Source: Bisbaumannia sp015645095
Lineage (GTDB): Bacteria > Pseudomonadota > Gammaproteobacteria > Pseudomonadales > Halomonadaceae
Length of the DNA: 64,000 nucleotides
Direction of reading: 5' to 3'
NCBI GenBank assembly: GCA_036871055.1
Contig: CP141893.1
Coordinates: forward strand, 2,790,001 to 2,854,000
The notes under the pieces were generated by a model that saw only the letters and a program-made list of their open reading frames with translations, was not told the origin of the DNA and made no database searches. The translations under genes and the position numbers were made by a program. Positions 16,600-23,123 of this stretch are shown piece by piece (the first letter of the stretch is position 1; each line of letters opens with the position of its first letter).

Positions 16600-16652
16600 T
16601 GGAGCGGGAAACGTGATCGACCGGGCTGGCGTACCAGCTCGCGACCCTGTGC
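16600..16652 (-). repeat. tRNA-Gly 3'-end-derived element, copy 2
   Basis: This has the same structure as copy 1: GGGTCGCGAG of the T-stem region, an inserted GCTGG-TACG-CCAGC hairpin, then CACGTTTCCCGCTCCA. One T-stem base differs (A for T), and the anticodon, D-arm and 5' acceptor are missing. It sits in the spacer between the first tRNA-Gly and the second tRNA-Glu, so it would be part of the array transcript. Confidence 0.75.
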
Positions 16653-16678
16653 CGCCGCTTCATTACCAGACCGAAGCC

Positions 16679-16753
16679 TGGAGCGGGAAACGAGATTCGA
16701 ACTCGCGACCCTCGCCTTGGCAAGGCGATGCTCTACCACTGAGCTATTCCCGC
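16679..16753 (-). tRNA. tRNA-Gly(GCC), first copy in transcript order
   Basis: A 75-base tRNA with encoded CCA, acceptor GCGGGAA and anticodon GCC in CTTGCCAAG. Confidence 0.97.
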
Positions 16754-16784
16754 TTGTCTCGATACATCCTGCCACGTCGAGGAG

Positions 16785-16860
16785 TGGCGTCCCATAGGGG
16801 GTTCGAACCCCTGTTACCGCCGTGAAAGGGCGGTGTCCTAGACCACTAGACGAATGGGAC
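16785..16860 (-). tRNA. tRNA-Glu(TTC), first copy in transcript order
   Basis: A 76-base tRNA with encoded CCA, 5' GTCCCAT acceptor and anticodon TTC. It is the first gene of the array; its 5' end is 28 bases below the -10 box of the promoter at 16888. Confidence 0.97.
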
Positions 16861-16887
16861 GCTGCTTGCCTCGTCGAGGTGGCGCGT

Positions 16888-16916
16888 ATATTACTGAGCG
16901 GCCGTGAGGGTGTCAA
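16888..16916 (-). promoter_or_regulatory. Near-consensus promoter of the tRNA-Glu/Gly array
   Basis: On the minus strand a perfect TTGACA (16916-16911) and TAATAT (16893-16888) are 17 bases apart. The ACGCGCC discriminator is typical of stringent stable-RNA promoters and is shared with tRNA-Ser at 7316. Confidence 0.9.
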
Positions 16917-17032
16917 GCCTATGGTTAAGCGCCAATTTTTGCTCTCGAGAAGCTACCCTATAGATGGGGCGATCGGCCGCCCCCGACCCTGCCGCCCTGC
17001 GGCGGCGACCGGTAGCAGCCAGAGAGGACGCC

Positions 17033-17434
17033 ATGCGCAAGAAGATCGAGAAGAGTGACGCCGAATGGCGCAGCCAACTCACCCCCGAGCAGTTCCACGT
17101 GACCCGCGAGAAGGGCACCGAGCCCCCCTTCAGCGGCGACTACCGGGTCAATGATGCCCAGGGCATCTACCACTGCGTCTGTTGTCATGCCCCGCTGTTC
17201 GAGAATGAACACAAGTTCGATGCCGGCTGCGGCTGGCCCAGTTTCGACCGCCCCCTCGGCAAGTCATCGGTGGAGGAACACCCGGACGGCTCCCACGGCA
17301 TGATCCGCACCGAGGTGGTCTGCGCCCACTGCAACGCCCACCTGGGGCATGTCTTCGAGGATGGTCCCACCGAGACGACCGGGCTGCGCTACTGCATCAA
17401 CTCGGTGGCCATCAGTTTCCATGAAGGGGAATAG
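17033..17434 (+). CDS. msrB: Peptide-methionine (R)-S-oxide reductase
   Basis: This 133-residue cytoplasmic enzyme repairs methionine-R-sulfoxide in proteins. Zinc-binding cysteines are visible at 48 and 51 (CVCC) and at 97 and 100 (CAHC). The catalytic cysteine is residue 121 in RYCINSVAI, and GCGWPSF is the family substrate motif. The start is the ATG after GAGAGGA; an open frame upstream to 16964 lacks homology. It appears to be a single-gene unit ended by the terminator at 17467. A separate periplasmic MsrA lies at 62426. Confidence 0.95.
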   Translation: MRKKIEKSDAEWRSQLTPEQFHVTREKGTEPPFSGDYRVNDAQGIYHCVCCHAPLFENEHKFDAGCGWPSFDRPLGKSSVEEHPDGSHGMIRTEVVCAHCNAHLGHVFEDGPTETTGLRYCINSVAISFHEGE

Positions 17435-17466
17435 TCTCCGCAGGCGTTGAGTTGCGGCAGCGCCGA

Positions 17467-17502
17467 CGGCCGTTCATCTGCTAAGATGAGCGGCCGTTTT
17501 TT
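17467..17502 (+). terminator. Terminator of msrB
   Basis: A 12-base stem with one wobble (CGGCCGTTCATC/GATGAGCGGCCG), a six-base loop and T6. Confidence 0.92.
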
Positions 17503-17522
17503 CTGCCCAGGAGACACGCATC

Positions 17523-18476
17523 ATGCTCGGCTGGTACCCGGGACACATGCACAAGGCGCGCCGCCAGATCACCGAGGCCCTGCCCGAGATCGATGTGGTA
17601 CTGGAGGTGCTCGATGCGCGCCTGCCCTACTCCAGCGCCAACCCCATGCTGGCCGAACTGACCCAGCACAAGCCAGTGCTCAAGCTGCTGTCCCGGGCCG
17701 ACCTGGCCGACCCGGTGCGCACCCAGGAGTGGGTCGACTATTTCGATGGCCTCCCGGACACCCGGGCCCTGGCGGTGACCACCACCCAGGCCCGGGAGCT
17801 CAAGGGCATTCCCAAGCTGTGCCATGCCCTCGCCGGCCAGGTCCGCGCCGACCGCGATGTGCGGGTCATGGTGATGGGCATTCCCAACGTGGGAAAATCG
17901 ACCTTGATCAATGGCCTGGCGGGCCGCAAGATCGCCAAGACCGGTAACGAGCCGGCGGTCACCAAGCGCCAGCAGAAGGTGCGCATCGACGGCCGGGTGG
18001 CGCTGATCGACACCCCCGGGGTGCTATGGCCGAAGATCGAGGATCAGGCCAGCGCCTTCCGCCTGGCCGCCAGCGGCGCCATTCGCGATACCGCCATCGA
18101 CTATGTGGAGGTGGGGATCGTTACCGCGGCGGAGCTGGCCAGGCGCTACCCCGAGGCCCTGACGAGCCGCTACAAGCTCAAGGCCCTGCCCCCCTATGCC
18201 CCGGCCCCGGGTGCCGAGGCGGTGGATGCCGACGGCCCCCAGCGCCTCGACCTGCTGGCCCTGGCTGGCTTCGATGGCCATGCCATCCTCACCGAGATCG
18301 CCAGCAAGCGCGGTGGCCTGCGCCCCGGCGGCGAGGTGGACCTGCATCGCGGCGCCGAGGTGCTGCTGCATGAACTGCGCGCCGGCAAGCTGGGTCGCCT
18401 GACCCTGGAGACCCCGGCGGATATTCCCCCGGAGCCGGTCGCCGAGGATGAAACGCCGGAGCCAACCGATTCCTAG
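17523..18476 (+). CDS. ylqF: Circularly permuted ribosome-biogenesis GTPase (YlqF/RbgA family)
   Basis: This 317-residue GTPase assists late 50S-subunit assembly in relatives such as Bacillus RbgA. The GTPase motifs occur in permuted order: the G4-like region (LLSRADLAD, about residue 57) precedes G1 (GIPNVGKST, about 119-127) and G3 (DTPGVLWP, about 161-168). N-terminal MLGWYPGHMHKARRQI is the family hallmark. A C-terminal helical domain follows, with an acidic tail. A close ribosome site (CAGGAG) precedes the ATG. Confidence 0.93.
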   Translation: MLGWYPGHMHKARRQITEALPEIDVVLEVLDARLPYSSANPMLAELTQHKPVLKLLSRADLADPVRTQEWVDYFDGLPDTRALAVTTTQARELKGIPKLCHALAGQVRADRDVRVMVMGIPNVGKSTLINGLAGRKIAKTGNEPAVTKRQQKVRIDGRVALIDTPGVLWPKIEDQASAFRLAASGAIRDTAIDYVEVGIVTAAELARRYPEALTSRYKLKALPPYAPAPGAEAVDADGPQRLDLLALAGFDGHAILTEIASKRGGLRPGGEVDLHRGAEVLLHELRAGKLGRLTLETPADIPPEPVAEDETPEPTDS

Positions 18477-18531
18477 ATGACAATGCTCGGGGGTAGCGTG
18501 CCCCCGACTGGACAGCGGATTGCCAACGCCC

Positions 18532-19764
18532 ATGGACACCCCGATCAAGAAGTCACACAAGCTGCATAACGTCTGCTACGACATCCGTGGTCCGGTGCTC
18601 GACCACGCCAAGCGCCTGGAAGAGGAGGGCCAGCGGGTCCTCAAGCTGAATATCGGCAACCCCGCCCCCTTCGGCTTCGAGGCCCCGGAGGAGATCCTCC
18701 AGGACGTGATGCGCAACCTGCCCACCGCCCAGGGCTACTGCGACTCCAAGGGGCTCTACTCGGCACGCAAGGCGATCATGCAGGAGTGCCAGCGCAAGCA
18801 GATTCCCGGCGTCGGCATCGAGGACATCTATATCGGCAACGGCGTCTCCGAGCTGATCGTGATGGCCATGCAGGCCCTGCTCAATGACGGCGACGAGGTG
18901 CTGATCCCGGCCCCGGACTACCCGCTGTGGACCGCCGCCGCCAACCTGGCCGGCGGACGCGCCGTCCACTACCTGTGCGACGAGCAGGCGGACTGGGCTC
19001 CGGACCTGGAGGATATCCGCGCCAAGGTGACCGGCCACACCCGGGCCATCGTGATCATCAACCCCAACAACCCCACCGGCGCCGTCTACCCGCCGGAGGT
19101 GGTCCGGGAGCTGCTGGAGATCGCCCGGGAGCACGACCTGATCGTCTTCTCCGACGAGATCTACGACAAGATCCTCTACGACGGGGTGGAGCACGTCTCC
19201 ACCGGCGCCCTGGCCGGCGACGACCAGCTGGTAGTGACCCTCAACGGCCTCTCCAAGAGCTACCGCTGCGCCGGTTTCCGCTCCGGCTGGATGATTCTCT
19301 CCGGCCAGGTGGCCATGCAGCGGGCCGCCGACTTTATCCAGGGCATCAATATGCTGGCCTCGATGCGCCTGTGCGCCAATGTGCCCGCCCAGCACGCCAT
19401 CCAGACGGCGCTGGGCGGCTACCAGTCGATCAATGACCTGGTGCTGCCCGGCGGGCGTTTGCTGGCCCAGCGCGATATCACCGTGGAGAAGCTCAACGCC
19501 ATTCCCGGGGTCAGCTGCGTCAAACCCAAGGGGGCCCTCTACGCCTTCCCGCGCCTGGACCCGGCGGTCTACCCCATCGCCGACGACGAGAAGCTGGTGC
19601 TGGACCTGCTGCTGCAGGAGAAGATCCTGCTGGTCCAGGGCACCGCCTTCAACTGGCCGGCGCCGGACCATGTGCGCATCGTCACCCTGCCCTGGGCCGA
19701 TCAACTGGGCGATGCCCTGGATCGTTTCGCGCGCTTCCTGGAACGCTATCGCAAGGGGCTCTGA
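18532..19764 (+). CDS. alaA: Glutamate-pyruvate aminotransferase AlaA (YfbQ-like)
   Basis: This 410-residue fold-type I PLP enzyme makes alanine from pyruvate and glutamate. The Schiff-base lysine lies in NGLSKSYRCAGFRSGW (about residue 242). NPNNPTGAVY and FSDEIYDKILYD provide the PLP phosphate and ring contacts. The N-terminal IKKSHKLHNVCYDIRGP is typical of AlaA. ATG 18532 was chosen over an in-frame TTG at 18520. Two tandem CTTGAAA boxes just downstream belong to the htpX promoter region. Confidence 0.93.
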   Translation: MDTPIKKSHKLHNVCYDIRGPVLDHAKRLEEEGQRVLKLNIGNPAPFGFEAPEEILQDVMRNLPTAQGYCDSKGLYSARKAIMQECQRKQIPGVGIEDIYIGNGVSELIVMAMQALLNDGDEVLIPAPDYPLWTAAANLAGGRAVHYLCDEQADWAPDLEDIRAKVTGHTRAIVIINPNNPTGAVYPPEVVRELLEIAREHDLIVFSDEIYDKILYDGVEHVSTGALAGDDQLVVTLNGLSKSYRCAGFRSGWMILSGQVAMQRAADFIQGINMLASMRLCANVPAQHAIQTALGGYQSINDLVLPGGRLLAQRDITVEKLNAIPGVSCVKPKGALYAFPRLDPAVYPIADDEKLVLDLLLQEKILLVQGTAFNWPAPDHVRIVTLPWADQLGDALDRFARFLERYRKGL

Positions 19765-19798
19765 CACCCCTCGAGCTCGCTAACGACTTGAAAGGGCG

Positions 19799-19827
19799 CT
19801 TGAAACCCAACGCCAAAGGCCGTATCT
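19799..19827 (+). promoter_or_regulatory. Heat-shock (sigma-32-like) promoter candidate for htpX
   Basis: CTTGAAA (19799-19805), 14 bases, then CCGTATCT (19820-19827) resembles the sigma-32 consensus CTTGAAA-N11-16-CCCCATnT. A second CTTGAAA lies 12 bases upstream at 19787. It is located about 70 bases before the heat-shock protease gene. Confidence 0.5.
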
Positions 19828-19898
19828 AATCTCAAGATTCTGTTGGGCGGCGCCCTATGCCGCCCCATGATTATCCAACTCCTGTGGAGACCCGACCG

Positions 19899-20804
19899 AT
19901 GATGAGAATCCTGCTCTTCCTGGGCACCAACCTGGCGGTGATCATCGTCGCCAGTATCACCCTGCGCCTGCTGGGGGTGGAAGGCTACCTGCGTGGCCAG
20001 GGCATCAACTTCAACAGCCTGCTGATCTTCTGCTTTATCGTCGGCATGGCCGGCTCGATGATCTCGCTGTTCATCTCCAAGTGGATGGCCAAGCGCAGCA
20101 CCGGCACGGTGATCATCGAGACGCCCTCCAATGCCACCGAGAAGTGGCTGCTGGACACCGTCGAGGAGCTCTCCCGGGAGGCCGGCATCAAGACGCCGGA
20201 GGTGGGTATCTTCCCCGCCCAGCAGTCCAACGCCTTCGCCACCGGCTGGAACAAGAACGATGCCCTGGTCGCGGTCTCCGCCGGCCTGCTCAACCGCATG
20301 CGCCCCGAAGAGGTGCGGGCGGTGCTGGCCCACGAGATCGGCCACGTGGCCAACGGCGACATGGTCACCCTGGCCCTGGTGCAGGGCGTGGTGAACACCT
20401 TCGTGATGTTCTTCGCCCGGGTCGTGGCCCACCTGGTCGACCAGTTCCTCAAGAGCCGCAGCGACGGCGCCGGCGGCCTCGGCTTCATGGGCTACTTCGC
20501 GGTGGTGATCGTCGCCGAGATCGTCTTCGGCATCATCGCCTCGGCCATCGTGGCCTGGTTCTCGCGCTTCCGGGAGTACCGCGCCGACGCCGCGGGTGCC
20601 AAGCTCGCCGGCTCCGGGGCCATGATCAACGCCCTGGCCCGCCTCAAGGCCGAGACCGAGCTGCCCGACCAGATGCCGGACACCCTGACCGCCTTCGCCA
20701 TCACCACCGGCCAGACCCGCAAGGTCATGGAGCGGCTCTTCGCCAGCCACCCTCCCCTGGATGACCGCATCCGCGCGCTCAAGGAAGCCGCCTATCGGCA
20801 GTAA
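19899..20804 (+). CDS. htpX: Membrane-bound zinc metalloprotease HtpX
   Basis: This 301-residue inner-membrane M48 protease takes part in quality control of membrane proteins. Two N-terminal helices (about 4-22 and 34-55) precede the zinc motif HEIGH in AVLAHEIGHVANGD (about residue 146). Two more hydrophobic segments follow, and the third zinc ligand is in REYRADAAG (about 227). The start MMRILLFLGTNLAV aligns with the E. coli protein (293 residues). The gene is transcribed alone. Confidence 0.95.
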   Translation: MMRILLFLGTNLAVIIVASITLRLLGVEGYLRGQGINFNSLLIFCFIVGMAGSMISLFISKWMAKRSTGTVIIETPSNATEKWLLDTVEELSREAGIKTPEVGIFPAQQSNAFATGWNKNDALVAVSAGLLNRMRPEEVRAVLAHEIGHVANGDMVTLALVQGVVNTFVMFFARVVAHLVDQFLKSRSDGAGGLGFMGYFAVVIVAEIVFGIIASAIVAWFSRFREYRADAAGAKLAGSGAMINALARLKAETELPDQMPDTLTAFAITTGQTRKVMERLFASHPPLDDRIRALKEAAYRQ

Positions 20805-20828
20805 GTCACCGTTTGAGTGTCTTGTGCA

Positions 20829-20855
20829 ATCGGGCCCGCCATTGGCGGGCCCGAT
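20829..20855. terminator. Terminator-like hairpin after htpX
   Basis: A perfect 12-base GC-rich stem (ATCGGGCCCGCC and its complement) with a three-base loop, but only a weak TATTTA tail. Confidence 0.65.
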
Positions 20856-20899
20856 GGTATTTAGGTGAGATCGACGCCATCCGCATGCCCGTGACCCCG

Positions 20900-20924
20900 A
20901 GCGCCCGCCGATATGGCGGGCGCT
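20900..20924. terminator. Terminator-like hairpin after pdxB
   Basis: A perfect ten-base stem (AGCGCCCGCC/GGCGGGCGCT) with a five-base loop between the convergent htpX and pdxB genes. There is no strong U-run. Confidence 0.6.
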
Positions 20925-20930
20925 TGTCAT

Positions 20931-22091
20931 TCAGCTGAGCTCGACGCCAAAACCGGCGCCCTGGAGCCAGGGAGCCAGCTCGGCGGCGCCCTCGCGCAGT
21001 GCTACCGTCAGGGTGGCGAACTCGCGCCTCAGGGGGTAGTCGGCCCGGTAAGCGTCGAAGCCTCGGGCCATGCCCCGCTCGCGGGCGAAGCGCGCCAGCC
21101 CCAGGGCATCACGCCGCGGGTCATGGCAGGCGCGAATGCAGAGCCGCAGGGCATCCCAGGGGTTCAGGCCGGCGTCCAGGGTCAGGCGTGGCAGGGCCGG
21201 CGGCGGCAGCAGCTCGCCCAGGCGCCGCCGGGCCGGCAGGCCGAAATGGTGCATGGCGGCGGCATAGACCTGATGGGTGCCACGCAGCTTGCCATCCAGG
21301 CTGTACCCGGCCACATGGGGGGTGGCCAGGTCGGTGGCCCGCCACAGCGCCTCGTCGATGGCGGGCTCGTTCTCCCAGACATCCAGCAGGGTGGTCAGGT
21401 CGCCCCGCCCCGCCAGGCGCGCCTTCAGCGCCTCGCCATCCAGGCAGTCGCCCCGCCCGGCGTTGAGCAGCCAGGTGCCCGGGCGCAGGGCCCGAAGGCG
21501 CCGCGCATCGAGCAGATGGTGGGTGGCATGGGGCCCACCCCGTACCAGGGGGGTATGCAGGCAGAGCACGTCGCAGCGCTCGATCAGGGCGTCCAGGTCG
21601 TGGAAGTCTCCGCCGCCCTCCGCCTCGGCCCGGGGCGGGTCACAGCACAAGGCCTCGATGCCCAGGGCCGCCAGGCGCGCGGCCAGGCGGCCACCCACCT
21701 GGCCGACGCCGACGATACCCACCCGGCGCGCCTCGAGCTCCTGGCCCTCCCGCTCCGCCGCCCAGAGCAGGGCCCCCAGCACATGGTCCACCACCGCCTC
21801 GGCATTGCAGCCCGGGGCGCTGCTGAAGCCGATGCCGCGCTCGGCCAGGGCCAGCCGGTCGATATGGTCGGTGCCGATGGTGCAGGTGCCCACGAAGCGC
21901 AGTCGCGGCGCCTGATCCAAGAGGGTGCGATCGACCCGGGTAATGGAGCGGGTGATCAGCACCTCGGCGTCGGCCAGCGCCTCGGGGGGAAGCTCGCGGC
22001 CAGGCAGGCGCTGGACCTCGCCCAGCTCACCGAAACAGGCCTCGGCGGCGGGAATGTTGGCGTCCACGATGATCCGTCGGGGGGCAGGCAT
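20931..22091 (-). CDS. pdxB: Erythronate-4-phosphate dehydrogenase
   Basis: This 386-residue D-2-hydroxyacid dehydrogenase performs the second step of the DXP-independent branch of pyridoxal phosphate synthesis. The NAD-binding Rossmann motif is VGIVGVGQVGGRLA (about residues 118-131). Substrate and catalytic residues lie in RSITRVD, NAGRG (Arg) and ATPHVAGYSLDGK (His). The C-terminal dimerisation domain (about 290-386), diagnostic of PdxB, is present. The gene points toward htpX and diverges from the small WGR-like gene. Confidence 0.95.
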   Translation of the reverse strand: MPAPRRIIVDANIPAAEACFGELGEVQRLPGRELPPEALADAEVLITRSITRVDRTLLDQAPRLRFVGTCTIGTDHIDRLALAERGIGFSSAPGCNAEAVVDHVLGALLWAAEREGQELEARRVGIVGVGQVGGRLAARLAALGIEALCCDPPRAEAEGGGDFHDLDALIERCDVLCLHTPLVRGGPHATHHLLDARRLRALRPGTWLLNAGRGDCLDGEALKARLAGRGDLTTLLDVWENEPAIDEALWRATDLATPHVAGYSLDGKLRGTHQVYAAAMHHFGLPARRRLGELLPPPALPRLTLDAGLNPWDALRLCIRACHDPRRDALGLARFARERGMARGFDAYRADYPLRREFATLTVALREGAAELAPWLQGAGFGVELS

Positions 22092-22185
22092 GCATGACTC
22101 CTGGGGATGGCTTGTTCATGGGAGGCAGGTCGCTACAATAGCAGCTTCGCCCCACCGGGGCCCCTTGCCGCCACCAGGAGTCGCC

Positions 22186-22467
22186 GTGATCGTCCGCTGG
22201 GAAAGTGACCATGACTATGTGCTGATCCATATCCACCAGGACATGTTCGGCGACTGGATCTTCAGCCGCGCCTGGGGGCAGATCGGCACCCAGTTCGGCG
22301 GCCTCAAGCACCAGCTGGCCGAGGATCACGACCAGGCGATGATGTGGCTCGACGACGAGGCCACCATCCAGCGCTCCCGGGGCCTGCACAAGGTCCTCGA
22401 GGTGCAGGCCGACTCCCCCGAGGGCCAGGACGCCGTGCGCCAGCTCTCGCTATTGGATAACGCCTAA
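22186..22467 (+). CDS. Small WGR-like domain protein
   Basis: This 93-residue protein has a GTG start with an AGGAG site five bases upstream. The sequence IVRWESDHDYVLIHIHQDMF, then WGQIGT (about residue 33), then a helix ending in SRGLHKVLE resembles a stand-alone WGR domain. WGR domains bind nucleic acid in PARPs and in bacterial proteins. The assignment is by eye and moderate. The frame ends immediately before the GCTGGAA repeat tract. Confidence 0.6.
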   Translation: MIVRWESDHDYVLIHIHQDMFGDWIFSRAWGQIGTQFGGLKHQLAEDHDQAMMWLDDEATIQRSRGLHKVLEVQADSPEGQDAVRQLSLLDNA

Positions 22468-22473
22468 GGGCAA

Positions 22474-22550
22474 GCTGGAAGCTGGAAGCTGGAAGCTGGA
22501 AGCTGGAAGCTGGAAGCTGGAAGCTGGAAGCTGGAAGCTGGAAGCTGGAA
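22474..22550. repeat. Heptamer tandem repeat GCTGGAA x 11
   Basis: Eleven exact copies of GCTGGAA start seven bases after the stop of the WGR-like gene. An inverted copy of the unit (CTTCCAGCTTCAAGCTT) occurs at about 22590, so a long hairpin could form. The same unit follows purB at 53163. Confidence 0.97.
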
Positions 22551-22612
22551 TTCAGCATCGTCCCCTCGCTACCTGGGTCAAGGCTTTTTCTTCCAGCTTC
22601 AAGCTTAAGGCT

Positions 22613-22966
22613 TCAAGCTCCGGGCGTAGCCCGGCCAAGGTAACGTCGGCCGTGGCGAACCTGCACCTTCGCAGGCTCGGCCGGCGGCGCGGGGGCCTGC
22701 AGCCGCTGCCAGGCGGCCTCGTCGAGCCAGCCCCGGGCGGCCAGCCAGGCCACCAGCCGCGACGCCTCGAAGCCGCGATTCAGCTCCTCGCCATCCTCCG
22801 CCACCAGCACGGGAATCCGCACCCCGTAGCGCGCCACCAGAGTCTCGTCCTCGCTGATCTCGACTCGCTCGAGGGTGTACTCCACCGGGCAGAGCGTCAC
22901 CAGCAGCGCTTCGAGTTCCTCGCAGAGATGGCAACCCAGGGTGGTATAGAGCCGAAGCTGGATCAT
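22613..22966 (-). CDS. Glutaredoxin-like thiol protein (DUF836 family)
   Basis: This 117-residue thioredoxin-fold protein has a redox-active CHLC at residues 12-15 just after the first strand (IQLRLYTTLG). The cis-proline motif YGVRIPVLV follows at about 47-55. The C-terminal about 30 residues are basic and Pro/Ala-rich. It is a likely cytoplasmic thiol oxidoreductase with unknown partner. It lies downstream of rlmKL, separated by a partial duplication of the rlmKL 3' end. Confidence 0.82.
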   Translation of the reverse strand: MIQLRLYTTLGCHLCEELEALLVTLCPVEYTLERVEISEDETLVARYGVRIPVLVAEDGEELNRGFEASRLVAWLAARGWLDEAAWQRLQAPAPPAEPAKVQVRHGRRYLGRATPGA

Positions 22967-22989
22967 GCGCCCTCCCCCCGGGCCCCTTC

Positions 22990-23123
22990 CCCCCGATGGC
23001 GAATCAGAAAGACATGGTGAAGGTCGGGGTTTCTATTGCCAAATAAAGAGCGGGTCGAAGGTCTCATACCGTTTTCGCCCCCCGATGGCGAATCAGAAAG
23101 ACATGATGAAGGTCGGGGTTTCT
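22990..23123. repeat. Direct repeat: duplicated 3' end of rlmKL
   Basis: The about 45 bases at 23079-23123 (the end of rlmKL) recur at 22990-23034 with one mismatch. The flanking GGTCGAAGGTCT is also shared in degenerate form. The downstream copy is non-coding and about 89 bases from the original. Confidence 0.9.

Noticed and set aside
16613..16825. Short open frames across the tRNA array (for example ending in RDSNSRP)
   Set aside because: They translate tRNA sequence; such spurious peptides are a common annotation artefact.
22474..22612. Heptamer arrays considered as a CRISPR-like or leader repeat
   Set aside because: Seven-base units with no spacers and no cas genes nearby; a simple tandem repeat.
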